A DNA stretch of 64,000 bases from Salipaludibacillus daqingensis (GTDB lineage: Bacteria; Bacillota; Bacilli; Bacillales; Salisediminibacteriaceae): the NCBI RefSeq assembly GCF_029891575.1, contig NZ_JARZHF010000001.1, positions 248,001-312,000 of the forward strand. The letters are read 5' to 3'. The notes below the pieces were generated by a model that was not told the DNA's origin, searched no databases, and saw only the letters and a list, made by a program, of their open reading frames with translations. The position numbers and the translations under genes were made by a program. Positions within the stretch are counted from its first letter, which is position 1, and each line of letters starts with the position of its first letter. Below, in pieces: positions 1 to 9,177 of the stretch.

Positions 1-340
1 CGTATTTTAACCCGTGATATGTATCCGGAATATTATATTTTTCTAGTAATTTCTCTCGTGCCATATTGCCAACAGTACTTAAATTCACGCCTCTATCAGA
101 ATTTTCTACTATCCATCCATTTTCAAGAAGTTCATTTGCTTTTGCATCTACATATTTTTTCGGTTCGTTCTTTAAAATAGCTGCCGATTGCTCTAGTTGA
201 AATAATGATATGTCTTGAATCGTTTGAGCTGATCTTTTCCCACGTAAAATATGAATAATACCATTAATCGTTCTATCTCCTTGAATAGCATATGTTGTTT
301 GCAAGATAATATAATGAAGACTGGTCATTCCGTTTATCAT
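1..340 (-). CDS. ypbB: YpbB-like helix-turn-helix protein (3' part outside window)
   Basis: Partial gene running off the left edge; about 113 N-terminal residues are visible. The ATG at 340 follows an AAAGGAG ribosome site at 350-356. The protein starts MINGMTSLHYIILQ and contains an ERTI/DRTI-type segment (GDRTINGIIHILRGKRSAQT) resembling the start of B. subtilis YpbB, which lies beside fer and recQ there. The fer gene is divergent and adjacent here, which supports the name. The family has a C-terminal RQC-like helix-turn-helix domain that is not in view. Function is not firmly known; the link with RecQ suggests a DNA-related role. Confidence 0.7.
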   Translation of the reverse strand, partial: MINGMTSLHYIILQTTYAIQGDRTINGIIHILRGKRSAQTIQDISLFQLEQSAAILKNEPKKYVDAKANELLENGWIVENSDRGVNLSTVGNMAREKLLEKYNIPDTYHGLKY

Positions 341-443
341 ATCAACTGTCTCCTTTATTGTGACCTATTTTTATTATAAGTGAAAAGGTACACCCAATCC
401 AATCGAGGCCTTGGCTGAAAAGCATTCTCAATTACTTTTTCTA

Positions 444-472
444 TTGAAAAGTCATGTGATAACCTTTACAAT
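444..472 (+). promoter_or_regulatory. Probable sigma-A promoter of fer
   Basis: A -35 TTGAAA at 444-449 and a -10 TACAAT at 467-472 are separated by 17 nt. They point toward the ferredoxin gene and would give a leader of about 110 nt. The rest of the 341-587 gap shows no gene. Confidence 0.6.
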
Positions 473-548
473 GAAAATAGAAAGAACAGCTTTAATGATG
501 AAGATGTTCTTGAAATTATGCCCTTTTTATATATAGAGAGAGTCATAA

Positions 549-836
<288 letters not shown>

Positions 837-846
837 CGTATACTTT

Positions 847-875
847 AAAACCACCGATTAATCGGTGGTTTTTTC
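847..875 (+). terminator. Rho-independent terminator after fer
   Basis: The perfect palindrome CCACCGATTAATCGGTGG at 851-868 is preceded by AAAA and followed by a run of T. Confidence 0.85.
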
Positions 876-993
876 TATATTAGTTTCTATTAGGCTACCT
901 TGAAAATAGACTAGAGAGAGTTCCAGCATCTTCACAGATAGGAATCCTATTTTCATCCCACATGGTCTGAAATAGATTAGCATGGTTGTCTCT

Positions 994-1018
994 AAAAAAA
1001 CAGGCTTTATTAAAGCTT
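994..1018 (-). terminator. Likely terminator of the Crp/Fnr-type gene
   Basis: On the minus strand a small GCTTT/AAAGC hairpin (1004-1016) is followed by CTG and seven T residues. The stem is short, so the call is moderate. Confidence 0.45.
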
Positions 1019-1025
1019 TCTTTTA

Positions 1026-1676
1026 TTAGTTATTCAGATCAAATTTTTGTTTAACAATAATTCGATCTTTTTTTACATCAACAAACCCTTCGTGTTCCCA
1101 CTTTTTCAATTGTCGACTGACCGTTTCTCTAGAAGCACCTATGATATTACCTAATTCTTGGTGCGTTAATTGTATGACACTTCCTTGAACATCAACTAAA
1201 TAGGAAAAAGTAGATTTAAGTCGCGACTCCACATTTAAAGATAACACTTCGTTTAATTTACGCTGTAGGTAGACGATTTTCTCGTTCATAACTTGAATAA
1301 TTTTAAAGGCAAGTTCTGGTTTTTCACGTATAAACCTTTCAAATCCCTCAATAGGTATACATAACACCGTTACATCTCTTTTCGCTGTTGCTGTTCCGGG
1401 ATATGGAGATCGATGAAAAAATCCTGTGTGAGGAAAAATTTCTCCCTCTCCTAAAACGTTAATTAAACTCTCATCTCCACTTTCCGAAAGTTTACTAATT
1501 AATATTGTACCTTTTCCGAGAACGAAAAATGATTCTTTTTCTTCGCCTTCCCAAAATAATCGTTCTTTATCTTTTAAAGTTTTCTTTCTACTCATGGTTA
1601 TAATTGGCACTAATTCTTCTTCTGTCAACCCCTCAAACAAAGGAGAAGACTGTAAATATTTTATCCACTTGCTAAT
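1026..1676 (-). CDS. Crp/Fnr-family transcriptional regulator (probable ATT start)
   Basis: Cytoplasmic one-component regulator with an N-terminal cyclic-nucleotide-binding-type beta barrel and a C-terminal Crp-type winged helix; the recognition helix motif GASRETVSRQL is clear. There is no N-terminal Cys cluster, so this is not an oxygen-sensing iron-sulfur Fnr. The first canonical start is TTG at 1640 (204 aa), but it has no ribosome site and would begin inside the usual first helix. Twelve codons upstream an ATT at 1676 follows a strong GGAGGGGA site (1681-1688) at ideal spacing and gives MSKWIKYLQSSPLFEGL, a typical family N-terminus; 216 aa. I prefer ATT. The target genes are unknown. 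Confidence 0.85.
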   Translation of the reverse strand: MSKWIKYLQSSPLFEGLTEEELVPIITMSRKKTLKDKERLFWEGEEKESFFVLGKGTILISKLSESGDESLINVLGEGEIFPHTGFFHRSPYPGTATAKRDVTVLCIPIEGFERFIREKPELAFKIIQVMNEKIVYLQRKLNEVLSLNVESRLKSTFSYLVDVQGSVIQLTHQELGNIIGASRETVSRQLKKWEHEGFVDVKKDRIIVKQKFDLNN

Positions 1677-1705
1677 GAGATCCCCTCCAATCTATTTAAA
1701 CTGTT

Positions 1706-2399
1706 CTATTCTTTAAATAATTCACTTTCAACACCAACAATATGATCCATCATCGCTCTATATGCTCCGTCTGAATCTTGGTTTTTTATCGCCTCAAAAA
1801 TTGCTACATGCTCTTGATAAAGTTGAGTCATTTTCATAGGATTAGAATAAAGAAAAAGCTGACGTGCTTCTTTCATTGATTCTCTCATCGTATCTGAAAC
1901 CGTTGTCATTAAACGATAAAGCATATCATTTTTTGTTGCACTGACAATAGCCATGTGAAAATCTATATCTGCTTTCTCCCCTAACTCACCGTTTCCATGA
2001 ATTCGTTTCATCGCATCAATAATTCGTTCAAGCTCTATTATATCTTGATTTGTTCGGTTGATGGCGGCTAAACGAGCAGCTCCTGTTTCGTTTAGTTTCC
2101 TAACTTCAAAAAGTTGTTCCAAATCTTTTTTTAAAATCACAGAAGGAATCATTTTACTTGATATATCGAAGTCAACTTTTTTGACAAATGTCCCTTCACC
2201 TTGGCGGATTTCAATTAATCCCATGGCTTTCATAGCACTTAACGCTTCTCTAATTGCGGACCGACCAACATCAAAATCCTCAGCAAGCTGTTGTACAGAC
2301 GGTAAGCGATCTCCAGCTTCAAATTCGCTATTAATGATCATTTCCGTTAGTTGTTCTGCGACAATTTCATAGATTTTTTTAGATCGAACGTGTTTAATC
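1706..2399 (-). CDS. GntR-family (FadR subfamily) regulator, LutR-like
   Basis: 231-residue regulator. An N-terminal winged helix (residues about 10-75, with the GntR signature SVQQLAEDFDVGRSAIREAL and the wing motif GEGTF) is followed by an all-helical FCD ligand-binding domain. The sequence pattern resembles B. subtilis LutR, which controls lactate use, but no lut genes are in the window, so the ligand is open. The start is GTG at 2401-2399, with AAAGGAGAG 9 nt upstream; the coding region therefore extends to 2401. It is followed 30 nt downstream by the Crp/Fnr-type gene and may be cotranscribed with it. Confidence 0.85.
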
Positions 2400-2401
2400 A
2401 C

Positions 2402-2871
2402 AACCGTTCTCTCCTTTCTTAGTTCGTAACTTTTTTACAAGATAACGAGTTGTGAAACCCTCTGATTGCCATGTGAATTAAGTATGTTAGTATACTTTAT
2501 TTGTGAGACACTTAACAAATTCTTATAGCGTAATCGGGAATCATCTTATTTATTCATATGCAACATACTTACTTATAAATTGTACATATAAAAACGAAAA
2601 GATTCAATACAGTAATCTATCAAAATTTTCCTATACATTTTATTTTTATAATAAACCGTTTTCTAAGAAATGGTTACTTTTAAATGAGAAGAGTCTTTAC
2701 TATCTCTTTCTTATTTTTTGAATAGAATACTAAAGTTTTTTTAATGATATGATATAGCTAAGTTTATGTCATTTTGAGCTCTATTCTTTTCATACATTAA
2801 ATCTATAGTGTAATGACTGAATTTCGTGTTAATATAGAATAATTAAAAAATTATTGAGTAGGAGATGGATT
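2402..2871. other. AT-rich intergenic region, no gene seen
   Basis: About 470 bp between the divergent gntR-type gene and serA. It is strongly AT-rich. A 72-codon open frame at 2503-2721 has no ribosome site and a composition unlike the neighbouring genes, so I do not call it. The serA and gntR-type promoters must lie here, but I cannot place them with confidence. Confidence 0.6.
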
Positions 2872-4485
2872 ATGGTACAAATTCAGCAACCGACCAAAAC
2901 TAATAAAGAACTATTTACGATTCTCGTGTCCGATCAAATGGACAAACAAGGTTTAAAACCGGTTCTTGAAAGCTCAATAGTTAACGTGGTTTTTGAATCA
3001 ATAAAAGATACAACTGTTTCTCTAGATGAAGTTGATGCCCTTCTCATTAGAAGTGCCACAACTGTAACAAAAGAACTTATTGAGAAAATGCCCAGCTTAA
3101 AAATAATTGGTAGGGCAGGCGTAGGTGTAGACAATGTAGACATGGAGGCGGCCACCTCTCATGGAGTTGTTGTCATTAATGCTCCTGATGGGAATACGAT
3201 ATCAACGGCAGAACATACCTTTGCTATGTTAGCTTCTCTCGTTCGAAATATTCCTCAAGCAAACCAATCTATGAAAGAAGGGCGATGGGACCGTAAGTCT
3301 TATCAGGGAGAAGAACTATATGGTAAAACATTAGGCATCATTGGATTTGGAAGAATAGGAGCCGAATTAGCTTCTAGGGCCAGAGCGTTCCGAATGAATG
3401 TGATCGCTTATGATCCGTTTTTAACAAAAACACGAGCTGAAAAAAACAATGTTGTCCCAGTTGAATTAAGTGAGGTTCTTTCGAATAGTGATTTCATCAC
3501 TGTCCATACCCCTCTGACAAAAGACACAAAAGGATTATTAAACCGGCAGACACTTAAACAAACAAAACCAGGTGTTTATATTTTAAATTGTGCTCGAGGT
3601 GGGATCATTGATGAGGAAGCATTGTATGAAGCCATTACTGATGGGCAAGTAAAGGGCGCAGCTATCGATGTATTTGAAGAAGAACCTGCTAAAAACCATC
3701 CGTTAACTAAATTAGAACAAGTAATTACTACACCACATATTGCAGCGTCAACAACCGAAGCTCAAAAAAATGTTGCAGAACAAGTTGCTGTTGAAGTATT
3801 AGACTTTCTTGAAGGGAACCCTGCTCCTCATGCGTTAAACTTACCATACCTTGAAGGTAATATATTCGAGAAATTTTCTCCTGTCACTAAATTAACTAGA
3901 ACTCTTGGAGAAATGACTTCTCAACTATTCCGTGAACCAGTTAAACAAATTGAGATCAGCTATGCTGGTGAGATCTCTCATCAAGAAACAGGATTATTTA
4001 ATCGAAGTTTTCTTGCTGGTTTTTTTCGTCATAGAATAGATGAATATGTCAATGAAGTTAACTCTTCTTGGATAGCTAAACAACGAGATGTTCAAGTAGT
4101 TGAAAAACATGAGAATGAATCTCAAGGCTATTCCAATTTTGTTAAAGCAACCATCTATGGAGAAGGAAATTCTATCGAAGTTTATGGTACATTTAGCCAA
4201 GAAATTGGCCCAAGAATTGTTCAAGTAAACGGCTTCTCTTTTGATTTCCAACCGGCGAAACATACTTTGTACGTTCAACATAATGATAGACCAGGGGTTA
4301 TTGGGAAAGTAGGACAACTGTTAGGTACTCATGATATCAATATTGCAGCAATGCAAGTAGGCCGAAAACAGGAAGGTGGTAAAGCAATTATGCTTATGTC
4401 TACTGATAAAGAGTGCGATAAGTCTGTTCTCGAAGCTTTTGCTAAAATTGAAGAAATTGTCTCCGTCTCAAGTATCGAATTATAA
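2872..4485 (+). CDS. serA: D-3-phosphoglycerate dehydrogenase
   Basis: Catalyses the first step of serine synthesis, NAD-dependent oxidation of 3-phosphoglycerate. The 537-residue protein has the three-part architecture of long SerA: catalytic/NAD-binding domains with GFGRIG, the active-site Arg in NCARGG, Glu in the following EEP segment and His in TPHIAAST; an intervening domain; and a C-terminal ACT domain (about 70 residues, [15 protein letters not shown]) for serine feedback. The start at 2872 is chosen because AGGAG at 2860-2864 sits 7 nt upstream; the TTG at 2854 would overlap that site. Monocistronic, with its own terminator. Confidence 0.95.
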   Translation: MVQIQQPTKTNKELFTILVSDQMDKQGLKPVLESSIVNVVFESIKDTTVSLDEVDALLIRSATTVTKELIEKMPSLKIIGRAGVGVDNVDMEAATSHGVVVINAPDGNTISTAEHTFAMLASLVRNIPQANQSMKEGRWDRKSYQGEELYGKTLGIIGFGRIGAELASRARAFRMNVIAYDPFLTKTRAEKNNVVPVELSEVLSNSDFITVHTPLTKDTKGLLNRQTLKQTKPGVYILNCARGGIIDEEALYEAITDGQVKGAAIDVFEEEPAKNHPLTKLEQVITTPHIAASTTEAQKNVAEQVAVEVLDFLEGNPAPHALNLPYLEGNIFEKFSPVTKLTRTLGEMTSQLFREPVKQIEISYAGEISHQETGLFNRSFLAGFFRHRIDEYVNEVNSSWIAKQRDVQVVEKHENESQGYSNFVKATIYGEGNSIEVYGTFSQEIGPRIVQVNGFSFDFQPAKHTLYVQHNDRPGVIGKVGQLLGTHDINIAAMQVGRKQEGGKAIMLMSTDKECDKSVLEAFAKIEEIVSVSSIEL

Positions 4486-4506
4486 TTATTTACGACTTTA
4501 TAGCAT

Positions 4507-4547
4507 CGCGAACTTTCCTTAAACGAAGGAAGTTCGCGTTTTTTATT
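4507..4547 (+). terminator. Terminator after serA
   Basis: CGCGAACTT...AAGTTCGCG stem (with a one-base bulge, CCTT/AAGG extension) followed by a T tract. Confidence 0.8.
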
Positions 4548-4821
4548 TACATTATACCCATTTTTAAATAACGCTGATCAGGATCGACTCGTTTTCCGTC
4601 TACGAACACCAAATCCCCTTATAGTTTTGTTTTACAATGGGTCATGAATCCGTATTATTAATTATGTAAAATGCTTACGTTCCTTCGTATGAATTGTCAA
4701 GGTTCTAGACATAAACATCAAGTTTTTTAGAATTAATAAATTGAATTAGTCTCCTCTTCTATGGTAAAGTTGTACTTATGCACATATTTCACACATAGAC
4801 AAAGAAAGGTTGATTAAAAAA
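4548..4821. other. Intergenic region, no gene seen
   Basis: AT-rich stretch ahead of the lipoprotein gene. No open frame with a ribosome site is visible. Confidence 0.5.
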
Positions 4822-5598
4822 ATGAAGAGAATGAACAAAAAAGCTCTACTTGCTCTTCCACTTTCAGCAGCAATTCTTCTAGCTGCATGTGGCGGAGAAA
4901 ATGATGAGGCAAATAACGGAGACAATTCCGCTAATCAAGAAAATAACAACATTACTGAAGAAGAGAATAATAATTTAGCTAGTAATGAAAATGGTGAGGG
5001 AGACATGGATGGTGAAGCTGATATGGAAGCTGATCCAGAAGAAGCGGTAGCTACTGTCAATGGAGAAGAAATTAAAATGGCAGATCTTCAAGCTCAAATG
5101 GCACAATATCAGCAAATGTTTGCCCAGCAAGGTGTTGATTTTGAAGATGAAGAAAATGCAGAGATGCTTATGCAAATTCAACAAGGTATTCTTGATCAAC
5201 TGATTACTCAAGAAGTAATCACACAAGAAGCACGTGATAAAGACATCGAAGTATCTGAAGAAGAATTGGAAGCAGAACTTGAAGAAATTCGCGCTCAGTT
5301 TGAAAGTGAAGAAGAGTTAGAAGAGTATCTAGCTACTCAGAACTATACGGTTGAAGAAATGGAAGAAGAAATTCGTGATATTTTATTAATTGAAGAATTT
5401 CGCAAAATGGAACATGTTGATGAAGATGAATTTGATGTGACTGAAGACGAAGTTAGAGAATACTACGACCAATTAGCTATGCAAGATCCTGAAATTGCTG
5501 AGTTTGAAGAGATTGAAGACGAGTTAGAGAGTGAAGTCAAAGAACAACAATATATACAACAACTTCGTGACGACGCTGACATCGAAATTCTTATCTAG
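4822..5598 (+). CDS. SurA N-terminal-domain lipoprotein without a PPIase domain
   Basis: Exported lipoprotein of 258 residues. A signal peptide ends in a lipobox with Cys23 (LLAAC-GG). It is followed by an Asn/Glu/Asp-rich linker (about 26-75) and a SurA/PrsA-type N-terminal helical domain beginning AVATVNGEEI and rich in Glu. No parvulin rotamase domain is present, so prsA is not an appropriate name. The protein is strongly acidic. The ATG at 4822 is chosen because AAAGG (4805-4809) is too close to TTG 4810. Likely a membrane-anchored chaperone or folding helper outside the cell; this is inferred from the domain. Flanked by terminators, so monocistronic. Confidence 0.8.
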   Translation: MKRMNKKALLALPLSAAILLAACGGENDEANNGDNSANQENNNITEEENNNLASNENGEGDMDGEADMEADPEEAVATVNGEEIKMADLQAQMAQYQQMFAQQGVDFEDEENAEMLMQIQQGILDQLITQEVITQEARDKDIEVSEEELEAELEEIRAQFESEEELEEYLATQNYTVEEMEEEIRDILLIEEFRKMEHVDEDEFDVTEDEVREYYDQLAMQDPEIAEFEEIEDELESEVKEQQYIQQLRDDADIEILI

Positions 5599-5650
5599 AT
5601 TTACTATTAAGAATTAATACTAGAAACAACCATATCGGCAGATTATCGAG

Positions 5651-5688
5651 AACCTCCACCTTTTTCAAAAGGTGGAGGTTTTTTTTAT
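5651..5688 (+). terminator. Terminator after the SurA-like gene
   Basis: AACCTCCACCTTTT / AAAAGGTGGAGGTT stem followed by a run of T. Confidence 0.9.
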
Positions 5689-5732
5689 TATTCATAAATT
5701 CTATTGAGAACAGCTTTTACTAAGACCAAAGA

Positions 5733-5777
5733 AGATCGCAAACCATCCCCACACCCCAATAAGATGGTTTGCGATCT
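5733..5777. repeat. 15-bp inverted repeat with 15-nt loop
   Basis: AGATCGCAAACCATC at 5733-5747 is matched exactly by its reverse complement at 5763-5777. An outer pair AACAGCTTTT (5709-5718) / AAAAGCTGTT (5788-5797) flanks it. It lies in the convergent gap between the lipoprotein gene and the adenosyltransferase gene. There is no T tract next to the inner stem, so it is not an ordinary terminator. Confidence 0.7.
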
Positions 5778-5781
5778 AAGC

Positions 5782-5818
5782 ACCCAAAAAAGCTGTTGAG
5801 AAGAATTTTCCAACAGCC
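5782..5818 (-). terminator. Terminator of the adenosyltransferase gene
   Basis: On the minus strand a GCTGTTG/CAACAGC hairpin is followed by TTTTTT. Confidence 0.7.
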
Positions 5819-5848
5819 CAATCTCGGGTATTTATTTGGTTTTAATTC

Positions 5849-6406
5849 TTATTTGAATACGTCTTTCCCTCGCTCATAAAGGACATCTTCCGTTCCTTCT
5901 CTCGCGTTAACTACCCTTGCAATTGCAAAAAAGTAGTCAGATAAACGATTTAAATATGCAATTGAATGGGGGGGAGTTTCTGATTGCTCATTGACTCTTA
6001 CAACTAACCGTTCTGCTCTTCTAGCAACTGTTCGACAAACATGGAGTTGCGCTGCCCCTTTTTCGCCACCAGGTAAAATAAACTTCCGCAATTCAGGCGC
6101 TTCCTCCCAATATTTATCGATACTATTTTCTAAATCATCAATATACTCTTTTTTCACTGCCCATTCATGATTATTTGTCACGTTAGCTAAATCACCGCCA
6201 AGATCAAAAAGTTCATGCTGAATTTTAGTAAGTTGTTCAATCATATCTTTATGCATTTTTTCGTTAAGAAACGTCACGGCAAGACCAATTTCGCTATTTA
6301 GTTCATCTACTGTTCCATAAGCTTCTACTCGTTCATGAGTTTTTTTTACTTTTTGTCCAATCAGGTGTGTATCTCCCTGATCGCCTTTTTTTGTGTAAAT
6401 TTTCAT
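5849..6406 (-). CDS. Cob(I)alamin adenosyltransferase, PduO type
   Basis: Makes adenosylcobalamin from cob(I)alamin and ATP in the cytoplasm. 185 residues, usual length for the family (YvqK in B. subtilis). Family motifs: N-terminal TKKGDQGDT nucleotide loop, the helix VEAYGTVDELNS, and the C-terminal signature CRTVARRAER and YLNRLSDYFF. ATG with AGGAGG about 10 nt upstream. Single gene with its own terminator, divergent from moaB. Its presence implies a B12-dependent enzyme elsewhere in the genome. Confidence 0.93.
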   Translation of the reverse strand: MKIYTKKGDQGDTHLIGQKVKKTHERVEAYGTVDELNSEIGLAVTFLNEKMHKDMIEQLTKIQHELFDLGGDLANVTNNHEWAVKKEYIDDLENSIDKYWEEAPELRKFILPGGEKGAAQLHVCRTVARRAERLVVRVNEQSETPPHSIAYLNRLSDYFFAIARVVNAREGTEDVLYERGKDVFK

Positions 6407-6571
6407 AAAATGCCAAACCTCCTAGTATTTCTGTTCATTCATTGATCTGTATTTTTCATTATACAAACTATCACTAAAAATAGCACTCAGAAACAATTAT
6501 ATTGCTCCATTCGTTTGTTTATTTTCTAAATTCTTAGTAAGATATTAATGACACGATAGGAGGGTATTTTT

Positions 6572-7090
6572 ATGAGTGTAGAGGAACATAAACAAGAAGC
6601 ACCAACAAAAGTTTCATGTATGGTTCTTACAGTTTCAGACACAAGGTCATTAGAAACAGATAAGAGTGGTCATATTATGAAGGAAATGTTAGAAGAAGCT
6701 GGTTACTCTGTCATAAAACACGAAATAGTTAAAGATAGCTTAACTGACATCCAGCAATGGATTCGTTATGCTGACAATAGTGAGAACGTTGAAGCGTTAC
6801 TTTTAAACGGTGGGACGGGAATCACATTCAGAGATACTACATACGAAGCAGTATCCACGATGCTTGATAAGGAACTACCAGGATTCGGTGAATTATTCCG
6901 TTATTTAAGTTACGAAAAAGATATTGGTCCCGCAGCGATGCTTAGCAGAGCGATTGCTGGTGTAAGAGGATACACGGCTGTTTTCTCAACTCCTGGATCA
7001 TCTGGTGCAGTGAAACTTGCCATGAAAGAATTGATTGTTCCAGAACTTGCACATGTGATGAGAGAAATTTACAAAGATAAAAAATTATAA
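6572..7090 (+). CDS. moaB: Molybdenum cofactor biosynthesis protein B
   Basis: Molybdopterin-binding (MogA/MoaB-like) protein of 172 residues, implicated in molybdopterin adenylylation. The signature NGGTGIT lies at about residues 77-83, followed by PGFGELFR and the STPGSSGAV loop. AGGAGGG ribosome site upstream of the ATG. No other moa gene is in the window; the orphan iron-sulfur/cytochrome b pair at 19-21 kb may serve a molybdoenzyme coded elsewhere (inference). Confidence 0.93.
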   Translation: MSVEEHKQEAPTKVSCMVLTVSDTRSLETDKSGHIMKEMLEEAGYSVIKHEIVKDSLTDIQQWIRYADNSENVEALLLNGGTGITFRDTTYEAVSTMLDKELPGFGELFRYLSYEKDIGPAAMLSRAIAGVRGYTAVFSTPGSSGAVKLAMKELIVPELAHVMREIYKDKKL

Positions 7091-7093
7091 ATT

Positions 7094-7123
7094 GAAAAAA
7101 CGGTCTAATCGGGCCGTTTTTTG
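7094..7123 (+). terminator. Terminator after moaB
   Basis: AAAAAACGGTC / GGGCCGTTTTTT hairpin with one G-T pair. Confidence 0.8.
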
Positions 7124-7311
7124 TTGATTAAAAGGAAGTTACATTGTATTTTTTACATGAATCTGCTTTTTGCACACCACTTATTACACCTTTTTTGCTC
7201 CACCAGCACCTTTATTTTGTGATACCATATCACGGTCAAAATCTTTTTACTACGCTAATCTCTCTTCAAAGTCTAATATGCAGTAATCTATAAAATAACC
7301 TCCCCAAAAAT

Positions 7312-7350
7312 AAAAAGGCCGCCCAACATTCATTGGAACTGCCTTTTTAT
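7312..7350 (-). terminator. Terminator of the res operon after resE
   Basis: On the minus strand AAAAAGGC...GCCTTTTT with an inner CCAA/TTGG pairing, followed by a T-rich tail. Confidence 0.75.
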
Positions 7351-7383
7351 GTTACTTGTGAAACAAGATTATACCTGTTTTTT

Positions 7384-9177
7384 TTATAAATCTTGCGAAG
7401 ATCCGTAAGGTAAAAACACAGAAAATGTCGTTCCTTCTCCCATTTTGCTATGAGCAGATACTTTTCCTCGATGGGCATCTACAATATTTTTGACTATTGC
7501 TAGACCTAGACCTGTTCCGGAACGTCCTCTTGTTCTGGCCTTATCAGCCTTATAGAATCGCTCAAATACGAACGGAAGGTCATCTTCAGGAATTCCTCCA
7601 CCTGTGTCTTCTACTTCTAGTTTAACGCCATTATGGAAATGCTCTAGACGGAGAGTGACTACTCCATCATCTGGAGTATGCCTAATCGCATTGTCAATCA
7701 AATTAGTTAATATTTGCTCGACTCGGTCTTGATCTGCATAAACGGGTTGATTTATCTCATGAATATCTCCTACTAGCTCTACATCATGCTCTTTTGCTAC
7801 ACCTTGAAACTTTCGAACAATTCTATTTGAAAATTCCTCAATTTCTAATGGTTCTATATTAAGTTGAATATGTCCGGCTTCCATTCTTGCTAAATCTAAT
7901 AATTCATTTACTAACCTACCCATTCTCAGTGATTCATCATAAATAATTTGGGCTAGTTCTTTCTTCTCTTCTTCACTACCAGCAATATCATCAACAATTG
8001 CCTCACTATAACCTTGTAGCATCGAAATTGGCGTCCGAAGTTCATGAGACACATTAGCAATAAAATCTTTTCTTAATTTATCATGCAAACGTTCTTCCGT
8101 CATATCTCGAAGGACAGCAACTGCTCCACGAACATGCTCTTGATCATAAAGCGGAGTCATTAAGATAACCCAACTTCGACCTTGAACGTCGACTTCTCCC
8201 ATTTGCTCTCTTTCTTCTTTGACAACAAGTTCAAATAGGTTTTGCAACTCTTCAGGTAACTCTCCTGACTCTTCCACTTCATATCCTTGTTCAAATAACC
8301 AAGCTCCAATAAATTCATTTGCTGGTGGATTCGTAACCATCACTGCACCGTCACGGTCAAGAGTTATAACACCATCTGCCATTGAACTTAATATTCGTGA
8401 AAGCTGTTCCTTCTCCTGATTTAGAGCATTTAAATTCGTATTTAGTGCTCGAGCCATTCGATTAAAAGCAATTCCTAATAATCCTATTTCATCGTTTGTT
8501 AAAATAGGCACTTTCGTATCAAAATTCCCTTTAGCAACTTCTAAGGACGCTTTCCTCATTTTCCTTAATGGAGCAGTAATCCTCGTTGTTAAGAAAAAAG
8601 CGAATACGGTTGTTAATACTATTGCGATACCAGCCGATAAATATATGATATTTTTCGTTTGGTTTGAAGCTTCTTCCACAACATCAAGAGATTGATAAAG
8701 AAACAACGAACCTCTTTGCCCAGTAGCAAACTCAACTGGAAGACCGACGACCATCACTTCTTCTGTTATTTGTTCACCACTAACAGGAAACGTATAATTT
8801 CCTTGTGTTACAACTGTCTCATTTGAGTTAATCACTCGAGATAAAACCTCGTCCTCATAAAAAATGGAAATAGGTAAATCATCTACGGTTTCATGTGATG
8901 TATACCAATACTCATCTTCATCAAGGATAATCAACGCTTTCGTAGAATATGTTTCTGATATCTTTCTACTCATCGTAAATGCCGCATCATCCGTTTCTCC
9001 ATCCTCTAATAATGATACAATCAAAGTAGCATGATTCATTAATTCACTCTCTGCATGATCCGTATGAAATCTCTCAAAATACTGCAATAATAAGACAGTT
9101 AATATAACAAGTACAACAGAAACAAGGAGGAGAATCGTAAACCACAGTTTGCCTACGACACTACGCCAAAACATCAT
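7384..9177 (-). CDS. resE: Sensor histidine kinase of the ResDE system
   Basis: Membrane sensor, 597 residues. It has a transmembrane helix at about 10-30, an extracytoplasmic sensor region to about 165, a second helix at about 170-195, HAMP, a PAS domain, the HisKA phospho-acceptor motif SHELRTP, and a HATPase_c domain with NLIDNAIRHTP, DTGGGIP and GTGLGLAIV. It partners ResD in oxygen and nitric-oxide-responsive control of respiration in Bacillus. Its ATG overlaps the resD stop by one base (TAATG), indicating translational coupling. Same order as in B. subtilis. Confidence 0.95.
   Translation of the reverse strand: MMFWRSVVGKLWFTILLLVSVVLVILTVLLLQYFERFHTDHAESELMNHATLIVSLLEDGETDDAAFTMSRKISETYSTKALIILDEDEYWYTSHETVDDLPISIFYEDEVLSRVINSNETVVTQGNYTFPVSGEQITEEVMVVGLPVEFATGQRGSLFLYQSLDVVEEASNQTKNIIYLSAGIAIVLTTVFAFFLTTRITAPLRKMRKASLEVAKGNFDTKVPILTNDEIGLLGIAFNRMARALNTNLNALNQEKEQLSRILSSMADGVITLDRDGAVMVTNPPANEFIGAWLFEQGYEVEESGELPEELQNLFELVVKEEREQMGEVDVQGRSWVILMTPLYDQEHVRGAVAVLRDMTEERLHDKLRKDFIANVSHELRTPISMLQGYSEAIVDDIAGSEEEKKELAQIIYDESLRMGRLVNELLDLARMEAGHIQLNIEPLEIEEFSNRIVRKFQGVAKEHDVELVGDIHEINQPVYADQDRVEQILTNLIDNAIRHTPDDGVVTLRLEHFHNGVKLEVEDTGGGIPEDDLPFVFERFYKADKARTRGRSGTGLGLAIVKNIVDAHRGKVSAHSKMGEGTTFSVFLPYGSSQDL

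Noticed and set aside
2503-2721. 72-codon open frame in the gntR-type/serA gap
   Set aside because: No ribosome site, Tyr/Phe/Asn-rich composition typical of random AT-rich DNA.
4822-5598. PrsA foldase
   Set aside because: The lipoprotein signal and SurA-type domain fit, but the parvulin rotamase domain that defines PrsA is missing.
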